NCBI GenBank assembly: GCA_963969595.1
Contig: OZ018409.1
Coordinates: forward strand, 23,180,163 to 23,244,162
DNA from: Neckera pumila
Taxonomy: Eukaryota; Streptophyta; Bryopsida; Hypnales; Neckeraceae
Direction of reading: 5' to 3'
Length of the DNA stretch: 64,000 bases
This document shows positions 24,388-37,042 of this stretch, piece after piece. The translations under genes and the position numbers were made by a program. Below the pieces are notes generated by a model. The model did no database searches and was not told where the DNA came from. It worked only from the letters and a program-made list of their open reading frames with translations. The first letter of the stretch is position 1, and the number at the start of each line of letters is the position of its first letter.

Positions 24388-26400
24388 TCACGCCCTATCT
24401 GAATTTATCGTTGACAGCCAAAATATGCGTGTCTTTCAAACTCCTTAAATCGTCTGTTACATACATATAAAGCATTAATTTGATACGCAGGAATATTGAC
24501 GCAAAAGCATCGCAGATGACAGACAATTGTAAGCATACAAAAAAACTCACCCAGGGTTTGATGCCCATCTCAAAAATCTCAGCGCAAAGAGTGCTCAAAA
24601 CATGAAAGCAGTGCCTTCGATGCCTAATGACACTCTATACGAAGCACATACAATGACTGCTAATACAATGCACCGAAACAGAAGTTGAGGAATTGGAGAC
24701 TTCAGAAGATACATCGCGAGGGTCCAAAAGGCAAGGTTCGAACAGAAGAGTATGATGACGAAAAAACTGAAAGAATTCTACAATGCAGGAACTACAATTG
24801 AGCAATTAATCAGAAAGATACGGAAACATGGAAGGATAATGCGTGCGGTTAGTGAGTACCGGTAATACGAGAGCGAATCTAGAAGCGACCGACGAAGCAA
24901 TGAGTGATTTGACTGAGAAAATGAGTAGTTGACGGGATGATCGACGGTGAACAAGCCGAAGTGTATTAGAGTTAAAGCCAATCTGAAGATTAAGTGTCGT
25001 AAAAATAATAGCAGCGGGAGGAAAAAAGTAAAAAGACAGAAATCCGGACTTCAGACCCTCAAACATTTCGAACAAAAAAGCTCCGCGAGACAGCGACCGA
25101 CGAAGCAATGAGTGATTTGACTGAGAAAATGAGTAGTTGACGGGATAATCGACGGTGAACAAACCGAGTGTATTAGAGTTAAAGCCAATCTGAAGATTAA
25201 GTGTCGTAAAAATAATAACAGCCGGAGGAAAGAAGTAAAAAGAACAAACCTCAAACAATTCGAACAAAGAAGCTCCACGAGACATGAAGACAAACACGAA
25301 ACTTCGAGAAGATCGACTGTTCAACAAGAAATCTAATGCGCATTTCTTTAACCTAGGAAATTGGCGGTTCCGAGCTATTCTAATCTATCATGGCATGAAC
25401 AAAATAAGCAATTAATACAAGAAAGACTACATTCCGTTCAGCTGCTCCCAAAGAGAAGTCCATGATATGAGTACACAGAATCTAGCGATCACAGCTTTTC
25501 GAAACGCAATCGAAAGAATTCGATATTTAATTAGCTGGAAAACGAAAAACGAAAAAACTCACACAACTTAGAGGAGTTTCTTTGGAGAGAATTCATTACA
25601 TTAGCATAGCGAAGACGGAGAAACAAACACGAGAGAGAGGGTTTCAAGCCGTATCCCTCCAAGAAACGCACGTACATTCAAAAAGAAAACAGAGCACGAC
25701 AAGCATCAAGACACGCAGGCTCTCTCTCTCTCTTCAAGAACACGACTGGAAAGAAATGCGTTGAAAAGCACCTCAAATCAATTAATCTCCGCCGCAAGAA
25801 TCAAACTCTCCCCCCGCCTTTGCGTTCTCCGCGAGGGCTCCAATTACCGGTAAAAATTCGCGAACCTCGCAGATCCCGCTCACCAAAAACACACCAGAAA
25901 GACAAACTGAAACCACAAGGCTCCGTCGTTCCCCCTTTCAATACTTATCCCAAGCGCTTCATCCGTTTCCCTACCGACGAAACTAAACCGCCTTCACTCA
26001 AAATAATTCCGTTCGCTCACTTCAGTCTTCTCCACTCTTGTCCCTCTCCACACGCAAAAATAGGCTGACAAAATTAGAACACTCCACGCAGCAGTAAACG
26101 AAGAGGAACACTACACCACATGAAACGAAACGAGTGTTGCGACTTACTACGATTCCCATGGCAAGTAGAAGCACGCGGAGCAGTGGCAAAATCATCGATC
26201 GGAAAGAAAAACGAAAACGAAGTGCAGCTGCAATCGCCCGGCTGACAGACCTGACGTCCGCAGCTTCGGAGGCTCCTTCTTTGTTGGTCACGACTTACTG
26301 CTGCCAACCCTGCGACTCCCGTGGCTGGTCCAACTTCGCACATGGATCCATGGTCCAACTTCTTCGTCGAGAAAGGATGATAGTCATCGATCGCGGGAAC
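24388..26400. other. Upstream region of the phosphatase gene
   Basis: Mixed composition with a CT run (about 25718-25734) and a GC-richer block at about 25800-26400. Short open frames occur on both strands without family matches. It likely contains the promoter and a 5' untranslated exon and intron of the minus-strand phosphatase gene. A divergent plus-strand transcript cannot be excluded. Confidence 0.4.
24881..25283. repeat. Tandem duplication, about 208-bp unit, two copies
   Basis: The block beginning GCGACCGACGAAGCAATGAG is at 24885 and again at 25093. The two copies stay nearly identical through GTCGTAAAAATAATA. Small indels and substitutions distinguish them, so the duplication is recent but not brand new. 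It sits 0.5-0.9 kb upstream of the phosphatase start codon. Confidence 0.85.
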
Positions 26401-27001
26401 TGAAGGACACGAATGGATGGATGAATTTTTATTCATCCGTCCAGGAATAGGACCAAGTGGAGGTTCAGCTCAGCTGTCAGTCGGTCGCATCCACACGGTT
26501 TGTTTTCTGTGCCTGTACAGTCTTCGAAGAGGCACAGCTGGCATGGAGACTTGAAGAATGACGCTAAACCGTGCCATCCTTTGTAGGCCCTGCGGGCTGA
26601 ATTTACCCCGGGGAAAACGCTGGAATTTTTTTATTTTGCCACAAACTTTTTCTTTTTTTGCAAAATCTGAATTCACGATTGCAATCAGAGGTCCCAAATT
26701 ACTGGCTAGGGGGCTAAGCTAGACGCGACCCAAATACAGGAGGTTTTTTTTTACTTTTATCCTCAAGAATCTCGACTTTATCTTGCTGGGTCCACAAAGT
26801 ATGGCACGATTTAATGTGTTTCAAGAATGACTTGCTCTAGGGTGGGATTTTTGAAGAGAGTTTCGGAGGATCACAGATATAAAGTAGAACAGCCTATGAC
26901 CACCCTGATTTGCAATTTGGTATCAAATGATATGCTCATTGTTGCTTGGATTTTTCAAAGATAGGATTAGTTGAATTGACTCAAATACAAGTGGAATCAT
27001 A
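26401..27001. other. Intergenic, no gene seen
   Basis: A short hairpin occurs at about 26413-26441 (ATGGATGAA against TTCATCCGT). Otherwise there is nothing supportable. Confidence 0.4.
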
Positions 27002-27005
27002 TTAA

Positions 27006-27911
27006 CCCCTAAAGGATCAACATGTGTTTTTTCGCTATATAGAAATTTGGAAAGGTACGTGTGACTAGATATTTCCATATTTTTAGCCTAGATTTTAATA
27101 GAAGGTGGGGGCAAGGAATATCTTTTATATGCACTAAGTTTCATGACATTTGAAAATATGAATCAAAAGTTATAGCTTAATATGTTACTTTTTTTGGTGG
27201 TAACTAGGCAGTCCGGACAGATTAGTAAAAATAATTTTTTTCAAAAATAAAAAATTGAAATTGGTTTAGCTTTAAATCATTCCATTTTGATCAAGGAGTC
27301 AAAAGTTATGAGGAGTTTTTGTTTGCGAACAGTTATAGATTTTCTACTCTAAAATAAACTTTGAAGTCCTTTGTCTTACTCAAGTTTTCAATTTTTTAGA
27401 ACTAGTTTTCAGGGGATGTAGATTGTTTATTACAACATTTCCACCATTGGGGTTGGCATTTTTTAATTCCATAGTTAAATTCTTAACAATTTAGTCTTTT
27501 GAATCATTCTCTACTATTGTCTACTTATTAATTTTTTTCTAATGTTGTACAATTTCAAATGATGTTAAATTTTTAAAGTATGTAGTCAACTTGCCTTGAG
27601 CTCGGCCTTGAGTAATGAATCCAAAGGGTTACCACCATTTTGGACATTTTTCATACAAATGTGACCTTGTGAAGTGCAGCTGCCCGGATTTTTGCAGGGA
27701 CAAAAAAAAGATTATTGTAAATTCAAATGCTATTATCTTGCAATCCACATGGTGGAACTTTCTGAAATTTTTTCCACATCTTTTCAACTAGTGTACTACA
27801 AGATCCTATAACATGTGTCAAAAAGACTATTTTTCAAAAATTTGGTATTTATTCTGAAAATGGCAATTTTTGAGCATTTTCTATGAAAATATAGTCATGG
27901 AACTTTAGAGG
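27006..27911 (-). mobile_element. TTAA-family element (906 bp)
   Basis: It starts CCCCTAAAGGATC and ends GGAACTTTAGAGG, with TTAA on both sides (27002-27005 and 27912-27915). The interior matches 29463-30385 along its length in the same orientation. Non-coding. Confidence 0.85.
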
Positions 27912-27915
27912 TTAA

Positions 27916-28496
27916 TCTGACAAGAACTTGAATTGATATGAGTTTTCAACCAAAAATATAAAATCGTTAGTAGGTAGGGGTCATGACCATCTTAATTCCG
28001 TTTGATGAGTATTGTAAAATCACAAGTTCAACATTACCAAAGCACCTCTTTTATTGGCTGAAATTACATCTTTATTTAACAAGTACTTATTCAAAATTAA
28101 GCTCACCTATTGAATTACATCCCACTCAACCTTAAACCGTCCTTAAATATATGTGATTTGGTGTCATACCCTAACAATAGCACCTAATTGCTTATCCAAA
28201 GTACTTAACACACACACTATGGAAATGGGTGAGAAACTGGCGCAATTGGGAGGAACCTGTAGACGGCGGAATTAAAAGGTTGACAATGTTGGGCTAATTG
28301 ACTCTATCACATGCAGTGTGCCAGTATAAGAGCATCTCCATTGTAGGCTGGGCACTTTGCTACGCCAAAGGCTGCTTGGTGGGTTCAAAAAGAGCTTTGT
28401 CTCTAATTAGTCTTGACCATCCTCTATTGTGTCTCCTTGCTTGCAATTTCTTAAATTAATAAATCAATAAAAATCTAGTGTGTATGGGTGTGCTTT
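27916..28496. other. Intergenic, no gene seen
   Basis: No coding frame. TAAGAGCATCTCCATTG at about 28327-28343 looks like a MITE end of the type noted at about 1690. Confidence 0.35.
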
Positions 28497-28715
28497 TTGT
28501 TGTTGCCACAACCATAATAAAAATAAAAATAATTTTCTAAATTTTTTAATCCATATAAACTTTAGAACTCAATAACTTGCATACTTTAAATTTAAACGCC
28601 ATGAAGCAAAGCTTGTGCACCCTTCTTGGTAGAGAGCTTTCCAATGGTACTAAAAACACGATTGGAAGAGACACGGTCCAAGAAATCTCACTGTAACAAA
28701 CAAAACAAACAAACT
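28497..28715 (+). repeat. Dispersed repeat, copy 1
   Basis: The block runs from GTTGCCACAACCATAATAAA through AACGCCATGAAGCAAAGC to AAACAAACAAACTC. It recurs twice at 61813-62190, where it is GC-richer and ends CAAACAAACAAACAAA, and in part at about 51283-51345. It may be part of a long repeat such as an LTR. Boundaries are uncertain. Confidence 0.55.
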
Positions 28716-28722
28716 CATTTAA

Positions 28723-29458
28723 TCCCTAAAGGACCAAGCTACGTTTTTTACCAACATAGTAATTTTGGGCAACTCACTACAAATGGAGTTTTTATTTTCT
28801 TTCTTTGAAAATTCTACACAATATATGACCAAGGAGTAGCTTTAAGGCCCAACAATTTTTTGTAATTTTTGACTATATAGTTAAAAAGTTATTGCATAAT
28901 GTGTGATTTTGGTTTAACTTTGGTTAGCTTGGTCAGCTCAAAAAATTTCTTTAAAAATAACTTTTAAGAAAAATAAAAGTTTGAAATTAGTTCTTTAGAT
29001 TTATATATATGTGAAAAGATTTGAATCACTCAATTTTAATCAATGAGTCAAAAGTTATGAAGAGTTTTAGTTTGCTGGTAGTTATGGTTTTCAAAGACTC
29101 TATACCACCCTCAAATTTAAACTCCTTATAACTTCTGACTCATTGATCAAAATTGAGTGATTCAAAGCTTTCGACATATATCAATCTAAAGAACAAATTT
29201 CAATTTTTTTTTTTTTTTTAAGTCATTTTTAAAGAATTTTCTTAAGCTGCCCATGCTACCTAAAGTTCAAGAAAATCACATATCATGCAATAACTTTTTA
29301 ATTATGTAGTCAAAAGTTACAAAAATTATTGGGCCTTAAAGCTACTCCTTGGGCACATATTGTGCAAAATTTTCAAAGAAAAAAAATAAAAACTCCGTTT
29401 GTAGTGAGTTGCCCAGAATTACTATGTTGCCAAAAAAAGTAGCTTGGTCCTTTAAGGG
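28723..29458. mobile_element. Foldback TTAA-family element, 736 bp
   Basis: The element is one long inverted repeat. The left arm from TCCCTAAAGGACCAAGC pairs along about 360 bases with the right arm ending GCTTGGTCCTTTAAGGG, with its centre near 29090. TTAA flanks both ends (28719-28722 and 29459-29462). Each arm is the GGCAACATAG-type end of the 923-bp subfamily, so it arose by inverted duplication of one end. A transcript would form a long double-stranded hairpin. Confidence 0.88.
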
Positions 29459-29462
29459 TTAA

Positions 29463-30385
29463 CCCCTAAAGAACCAACATGTGGTTTTAGGCAACATAAA
29501 ATTTTGGGCAGGTACATGTGACTAGAGATTTTTATATTTTAAGATTAAATTTTAATAGAAAATGGGCGCAAGGAGTATCTTTCATATGCACTAAATTTCA
29601 TGACATTTGAAAATAGGAGTCAAAAGTTATGGCCAAATATGTTACTTTTTTTGGTGGTAACTGGGCAATCCGGGCAGATAAGAAAAAATCTCTTTTTTCA
29701 AAAATAAAAATTTGAAATTGGTTTTCTAGAGTTATATATACATGGAAAGCTTTGAATCATTCCACTTCGACCAATTAGTCAAAAGTTATGAGGGTTTTTA
29801 GTTTGCGGGCAATTATAGATTCTCTACTCTGAAATAAACTTTGAAGTTGTTTATTTAACTCAATTTTTAATATTTTTTGAAAAAAATAAATTCATAGGAT
29901 GTAGGTTGTTTATTACAACTTACAACCATTGGAATTGACATTTTTCAATTCCATAATTCAATTCTTAACAGTTTAGTATTTTGGATCATTCTCTACTTTT
30001 TTCTACTTACTATTTTTTTTGTATATGTTGTTCAATGTCAAATGATTTGAAAATTTTTAGACATGTAGCCAACTTGTTTAGAAAAATAATTCAAAGATGC
30101 ACCACCATTTTGGACATTTTTGCATACAAATGTGACCTTGTGAAGTGCAGCTGCCCTGATTTTCGCTGGGACAAAAAAAGGATTTTTGCCAATTCAATTG
30201 CTAATATCTTCCAATCCGCATGGCGGAAAATTCTGAAATTTTTTCCACATCTCCTAAAACTAGTGTACTATGAGATCCTATTGCTATATGTCTCAAAAAA
30301 GTTTTTTTCAAAAATTTGGTACTTATACTAAAAATGGCAGTTTGGAAGTGTTTTTGGTGAATACATAGTCATGGAACTTTAGGGG
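29463..30385 (-). mobile_element. TTAA-family element, 923 bp
   Basis: It starts CCCCTAAAGAACC and ends GGAACTTTAGGGG. The left TTAA (29459-29462) is shared with the foldback element and the right TTAA is at 30386-30389. Its length equals the copies at 37043-37965 and 10554-12405 (without the insert). No intact frame. Confidence 0.88.
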
Positions 30386-30389
30386 TTAA

Positions 30390-31591
30390 GGTTAAGGGGT
30401 TGTATTGAAGACTCAAGTTCCTCAAGATCATTGCGTTGTGCTCATTTAATTGGGCATGACAATGCCGACTGTAGTAAACAAGACATAATCACACAAAATG
30501 TGGTGGAATATAGACTCAATGAAGAAGTAAATAGGCTTTGTGTCTTGCTGAGTCCGAATTGATGTTGAACAAGACCATTCGCTTAAAATATGTGGAATGT
30601 GCCATGGTGTGGAAGAAAATTGAATTGGCTGCTCACCTGTCAGGCCAAGTTGCTTCGCCAAATAGAAATAGTGATGCTTTAATGGGCATATATCTTAAAC
30701 GTCCTCTTTCCAATTGCATTCCTTGTCTATATTTGAGTGATATTTTAGTTGAAAAAGATTAGACAAGTATATATAGGGTAGGTTCAATTGACCTCCCTTG
30801 TTGCCCCTTTTCACCTTGAGGTTAACTATTGAAATCTATTATTTTCCACCAATAATAAGATTTGAAAAAATTGAATTCATACGAGGAATAAGAGATTCCA
30901 AATTTGCAACTAGAAGATAAAATATACAAAATTGACCACTACAAAATAGGGCACAAATTATTGCATTTAATATCATTAGTTAGGCTAATGAAGGCAATAA
31001 ATTGATTTAGAAGCATACATAGGTGACACAATTGGAAAGCTAACGCTTTTAGATATATAGATTTTAGTTTCTTCTAATTAGTTTTTAATTTTAAGTAATG
31101 ATATCTACACATGAAGACCATTGTGTGGAGTTTTTTCAATATGAAATAATAAAAGTGGACAAGTCATTTTCGTAGAAATATCACTCAAGAAGAAAAATGC
31201 CCCGGATTCTATATCACTCAAGAAGAAAAATGCCTCAAATTCTATATCACTCTTAGATCCATATTGCAAGGACAGGCTTGACTCTAAATCTTTCACATTG
31301 AAAAAATACAAAAACTTATTATTTATTGTTGATGATCATGCTCAAAAAATTGGAATTCATGATCAAAGTCATAGACCTTGAATTAGATAGGAAAAATTGA
31401 GAAATAAAAAATTAATCAACCTAAGAATAGGAAACAAATGTAGAACCTAAGGTATTGATCTCATCCTTGCAATAGGTGTGATATAGAACTTTTTAAAGAT
31501 ACCCACACAAACGCAACATGACAAAGCATACATGACATGCAAGGTACCTTCACCAAAAATTGTCTAAATAAGCAGTTGAACAGAGTTTCTA
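30390..31591. other. Intergenic, no gene seen
   Basis: A 33-bp direct duplication lies at 31177-31243 (unit with ATCACTCAAGAAGAAAAATG). Nothing else is supportable. Confidence 0.4.
31177..31243. repeat. Tandem repeat, 33-bp unit, two copies
   Basis: ATATCACTCAAGAAGAAAAA occurs twice with a period of about 33; a third partial unit begins at about 31244. Confidence 0.7.
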
Positions 31592-31595
31592 TTAA

Positions 31596-32522
31596 CCCCT
31601 AAAGGCCCAAGGCCTTTTTTCTGCCAAAAAACACCCAAAACTGTCATTTTTTAGCAAAGAGTGAAGAAAAAATTAAAAATGTTTTTCTTGCACATCTAAC
31701 CATAGGATCTTACACCTAACTAGTATAAAAATGTGTGGAAAAAATTTCAGAATTATTGACCGCATAGATTGCAAGATATCTGCGTTTAAAGTGAAAATAA
31801 CAAGATTTTCAGCACATTGTGGGATTGGATTTTTTGACTTTGAACATTTTTAGCTTAAAATTTTTGTACTACAGAGTTTTGAGCTTTAAATGTTTATAGT
31901 GGAGAATTGAGTTGAAAATCCACCAAAAAAAAAAAAAATTCAAAAAATCTTAATTTTCATTATTAAAAAAACTGTTAAGTAGAATTAGGTACAAGATAGA
32001 AGGAAAATCTAAAATATTCATATATTTTAGATAGAATTAAAATGCACTAATCCCAATGGTGAGATTTTTCTAGAAAGTAAATTGAACCATGCCAAAAAAA
32101 AAATTTGAAAAATTTGAAAAATTTCATTAAAAAATGAGTCCTACAAGTTATTTTTTTCAAAAAGATGCTCTAACTGCCCAAAAAACAAGAATGTCCATAA
32201 CTTTCTCATAACATATCCAAATGAAATGAATCAAAGCTTTCCAGATAGACAAAAATATAATCTCTATGGGAAAAAAAATTCGAAAAAAAAAAAATTATTT
32301 TTTGCAAAATTTTTTTTGCTGCTCGCTCTCCCCTGTTTTGAGCTTATTTGGGCATAACTTTTTTTCCCGGGCACCGATTGAAAAAAAAATTATACTCCCA
32401 CAAAGCTTATCAGTTTTTCTATCTTCTAAAAAAGTTTCAAAAAATCAGGACAAAATTTCAGCCCGTAGGTACCTGCCCAAAATCCCACTTGTCCGTTGAA
32501 CGAACGCTTGGGCCTTTAGGGG
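31596..32522 (+). mobile_element. TTAA-family element (927 bp)
   Basis: It starts CCCCTAAAGGCCCAAGG and ends TTGGGCCTTTAGGGG, with TTAA on both sides (31592-31595 and 32523-32526). It is the best preserved copy of the subfamily that includes 2430-3333 and 11357-12281. Non-coding. Confidence 0.88.
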
Positions 32523-32526
32523 TTAA

Positions 32527-33812
32527 TAAGTTATATTAGTTGTTGTTGAGGCTTAAAACAAAGATTTCAGATATTTCTAACAAGCATTTATTGAATACAA
32601 ATGAATAAGCTATAAAATTGACCTCAGAATCTCATGAATAAAGGTTGTAAATTTTGTACAGAAAAAAATCTATGAGAAAGCAATTACATGCAACTACATT
32701 ACAATGCCTTTTTAATGAAAGCATCAAAAGCGGGCAAGATGTCCTCCAAAAGTCAACTAAATGAGCAAGATTTCAATTTATTTTAGAGAACTCAGTTTCT
32801 AAAAGAACTAAAATTCCAACAATAAATACAAAGATGACCTTCTCTAATCAAGTTTAAAAAAAAGTAAAATGTAAATCATATGAATTTATACTAGAATATG
32901 AAGTAATGGTTCTAAAATTGTTCTAAAATTGCCATTTTTAGTACATTGAGTGAAAATTGAGAAATAATACATTTTTTCATTTTCAACCACACATTCTTTT
33001 CCTATACTATTGTGAGAATGTGTGGAAAATATTTCAACCATTAAGCTTCATAGATTGCAAAATACAAGCATTTTAAGTTAATGAAAATAATTCACAACTT
33101 GCCTAACTACTTGCCCAACTCCTTTATATTAGCACATTGACCAAGTAGCCCCTAATTTTCAATCCTTATAACTTTTGTTCTAGGCATCTGATCAAGAAAA
33201 GATTATTATTTTGCAAAGCTAATACAAACGTGTATCTTTGAATAAATATTTCACCTTTATAGTTTCATCCATTCAAATTAACTTTATATGAACCTATTAG
33301 AGTCTTCAAAAAGCTCCATGAGAGTTAATTATTCTCTAGAAGTTAAATTTTTGTGTTAAGAATACATGACACTCAGAGACTACAATGAAATTCCATTCAT
33401 TCATACTATATGTGAAAGGTTCATCATATAATACCATCTCTATTCTATCTACCATGCATCTTAATTACTTTTGTAAATAATAAACAAAATTTGAAATATG
33501 TCTGAAATTTTGTAAATTTGCAAATAATATGTGATAAATATTAAAACTTTTATTTAAAGGTCTTTTGTTTATTTTGAAATTTAAAAAGATATAATTTAAA
33601 AATTTTAATTTGAAAATTAAAAGTATCATTTTGTATAGTCTGAGTTCTAAAATTATTTTGTTTTAGCACACAAGTATTGAAATTGATTTGGAAATACAAT
33701 AGTAGTAAAATGTCATTACCATGTCAAAATTCATAATATAAAACCATAATTACTCTTGCAATGACATTCAAAAAATTTACAATATTAACGTTGTTTAACA
33801 AGAAGAACAATT
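32527..33812. other. Intergenic with a relic of the TTAA family
   Basis: About 32905-33260 keeps interior wording of the TTAA family (AAAATTGCCATTTTTAGTA, GAGAATGTGTGGAAAA, ATAGATTGCAA) but no termini. No gene. Confidence 0.45.
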
Positions 33813-34135
33813 CATTAGAGAAAATTTCAGGCCTTTGGAGGGCTACTCCATAGCCTTCCAAGGTACCCTAAAATTTATTTACTTTTGGCTCAAAAATTTG
33901 TTTTTCCCCTATTTCCGCCTAGCTGAAATTGTAGCGATAGTGGCGCAGGAATCCAAAATTCCAGATAAAAAAATATTAAAAAAAAAAAAAAATCTGTAAA
34001 ATCTGACTGCTTCGACGAGCAGTCATACATTTTGATTGCTCACCCAGAGCACTTTTCAAAGTTGACAAGCCATGCATGAAATAGCACGGCATGTCAACTT
34101 GGAAAGGCCCTCTAAGAGGCTAAAATTCTCTAATG
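33813..34135. mobile_element. MITE with CATTAGAGAA inverted ends (323 bp)
   Basis: The left end CATTAGAGAAAATTTCAGGC pairs with the right end GGCTAAAATTCTCTAATG. GCCTTTGGAGGGC and GGCCCTCTAAGAGGC extend the complementarity. The same ends delimit the larger element at 52857-54122. No clear target-site duplication. Confidence 0.65.
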
Positions 34136-36019
34136 TGAGGTTTGAGTTTAAAGGTCATCTAGATTCATTCCTTTAGAATGTTATGAGATGGCATACATGA
34201 ACAAATTTCAATGTATTTTGAGAGAAATGATGTACAACCATTGTTTTGTAATCATAAACCATGTCTTTTTGAGGTGTGATTTTTACATACCAACCACTTA
34301 CAAGTATACTACACAATGTTACAATCAAAAGTTGTTTTGAAGAAAACAAGCTTCGGCAAGAAATTTGTGAGTACAAATGGATGTTGGATGTTCAATATAC
34401 AACTTTTGTACTGTACCAAACTGGAAAAGAAGGAGAAATCAACATTAGATTGTCCATTGAACTACCTCACATGCGTAGTATGACATATCTACATTAGGTG
34501 TAGGTCAAGTATGGACCAAAAGTACCAAGCAAACTGTGGCATGGATGACTACGATAGCAGCCCATGCAATAAGGTGCTTCACTTGTGAGAATTTTGAAAT
34601 CTTCATGAGATATTTGATGCTAAATAATCCATTTTGAATTTGAAAATCTATAACAATGGCAATTTATGAATACATTTTTAAGTTGCATCCAATTTTTGGT
34701 GATTTTTTTTGGCAAAGTCAAAGCTTGTAACAAAAAACAACAAATCAAAGATGCGCTTGTTACAAAAAGAAGAAAAGAGTGTAGATCCAATTTGTTACAA
34801 AAAAATGAAAGATTCCAAGACCTAACTTATTACAAAAATACAAAATGAATCCAAACACTACCTTATTCCAAAAAGAAAACAAATCTAGAATCTTGGTTGT
34901 ACCAAAAAATAAATAAACCCTAAACCTAGCTTGTTACAAAAATACGGAATGAATCAAAGGTACTACCTCGTTCCAAAAAAAATTAAATCCCATTTGCTAA
35001 TTGACATGGATTGCAATGTTGTAATTCACCATTTTTTTCAATGACATGGTTGATTCCATTTCTAATGGAAACAATAGTACACTTAAGAGAAAATACAAAG
35101 CACAACATTTAAGGAAATCTAATTGTAAGATGTGGATTAGAAAGGTTGTTTTTATAATAAATTCATTTTCCGTCATGAATCCTCAAAAGGTATGGGGCAA
35201 TTTGAAGATGAGAGCTTGATTGCTCATTGAGAAGACAAAGGAAATCAATTGTGTTCAATGTAGACCTTTAGACCTCATTTTGGCATAGTAGAATAACATT
35301 TTATAAATCTTTGAATTTAAAAGAGTTGGGAAATCAAGCTAACTTTTGTCTTTCAAATCTTGTTTTTGAGTTTGAGCTTCTAATAAAAAATTATGAACAA
35401 AACACTAAGAGGATGTTTGAAAATGTTAAAAAAATTGTCTCTTCCAACGCTTCTCTTAATTTTGTCCATAACTTTTGATTGGAAGCTTGAAATCCCAAAC
35501 AAGATTTTGGATAATTCTTTTGGTGAAATCTCTTCATTATAAAGTTCTACCAAAAATTGTCTTTTTTTTTGTTTTTTTTAAATTGCTTTTCCTACTTTTT
35601 ACAAATTAAAATGTGAAAGTACCTATTTTCATGACATTTTGCACTTTTCATGAGATTTTCTAGTTCTCCTATATAGATGATTTTTCTATGCTTTTCCTTC
35701 CTAGGGTACCTTCTTCTTAAAGATGTATACATGAAACATGTTTTTTTTTCATTTAAAAAAAAATATTTTTCGAAATTATATAGTAAGCTCTCATTGCAAA
35801 ATGTTTATGACTGCACCTCTGTAGGGTACCAACATTGATCACGTAAATTTACTGGAAGGGTACCCACACTGATGTGCAAAGGGTGTGCTTATCTATCAAG
35901 GGTTTAAAGTCTCTTTGGGCTTTAGGATCTGCTAAGGATGTGCTCATCTACTAAGGGTTTTGTATGTGCTAAGGGTTCTTGGATTGTACGTTTTCTAATC
36001 CAAATTGTTTCATATTTTT

Positions 36020-36190
36020 TGGACCTTTTTGGAATTAGTAATGAACTCTTGAAGTTGAAATGCAATGGTCCCTAAAAGCAACCACTTCCTGAAATGTACA
36101 TTGTTGGTACATTGAAGAAAGCAAAAATGAACCTTTGTGCAATGATCACTTTTAGAACATGAACGCCTTTAGAGCAGACTACTATAGTCA
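36020..36190 (+). repeat. Dispersed repeat shared with 51630-51800
   Basis: Shared wording includes GAAATGCAATGGT, AAAAGCAACCAC, GTACATTGAAGAAAGCAAAA and TTTAGAGCAGACTACT in the same order. Confidence 0.7.
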
Positions 36191-36360
36191 ATTGAATCTT
36201 GCCACCATCACCAAAATGCCCTATTGATAGTAGTGAAGACATTTAACTAATGGACATGGATTCATTGCTTGAAATGAAGACTTTTGTTGCTAGGTAAAGC
36301 ACCTTTTGAACATGGCATAAAATCTTGACCTCGGTCATGATTTTTGTGTAAACAACATTG

Positions 36361-36390
36361 GTGTGTGTATATATATATATATATATATGT
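36361..36390. repeat. GT/AT microsatellite
   Basis: A short GT run followed by about ten AT units. Confidence 0.9.
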
Positions 36391-37042
36391 AGGTAGGTTT
36401 TAAATTGAATCCAATTTGAAACATATTACATATTGGTACATATTACTTCAATTGTACTAGTAAATCAAAAGATAATGATGTTTGATGTTGTTAGATTCTC
36501 TTGAAAGCAATATTTTAGACCTCCAATGTTCTCCCCCTCTTGAAATCATTACAAAGAATCAAACATTAAAGGATTATCCAAAGACAACTATATGATTTGA
36601 ATAATACATGATTGTCTAAAGTATATACATTTGTCCTATTAGTCGGTGAAGGAGATTAGTGTCATCTATAAAATTAGTGGCACCACAAATACTATTTTTG
36701 CGGAATTATAGAATAATATTTCAACCTGTACAAATCTAGAATTGTATGACTAGTAAATTAGTGTCCCATACACTATTAGGACAAATTAGTATAGTAGTAC
36801 AAGCCTTTCAAAGAAGGGGCATAAGAGTTTTCTTTTTCCATGCTAATTATGGATGAATTATCCTATTCCCTATTTTTAAACATCAATTCAATATTCCTCA
36901 ATGTAAAACACATAATTTGGGATTTGGGATTCTGAATTTCTATTCAAAATATTCAATTTCATTGTCCACAATAAATAATTTGTTTCTATATTTTTCATAG
37001 GTAAAAATTTGAAGCAAAGCTCTACAATTTTGCCCTCCTTAA

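Larger units (their letters stand above)
34136..37038. other. Intergenic, repeat relics only
   Basis: About 35265-35560 is a diverged single-copy relative of the 53104-53780 palindrome (TAGACCTCATTTTGGCATAG; TCCATAACTTTTGATTGGA). About 36020-36190 recurs at 51630-51800. No gene is supported. Confidence 0.45.

Noticed and set aside
24720..24750. GGTTCGA word resembling a tRNA T-loop
   Set aside because: No paired stems or anticodon arm around it; no tRNA gene was found in the window.
24806..25327. Minus-strand frame of 173 codons with internal protein repeat
   Set aside because: The repeat simply mirrors the 208-bp DNA duplication; composition is non-protein-like and it lies upstream of the phosphatase gene.
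29981..30331. Open frame in a TTAA element containing CDLVKCSCPDF, like a SWIM zinc finger
   Set aside because: The frame is not kept in the related copies at 27006 and 10554, and the resemblance is limited to a few residues.
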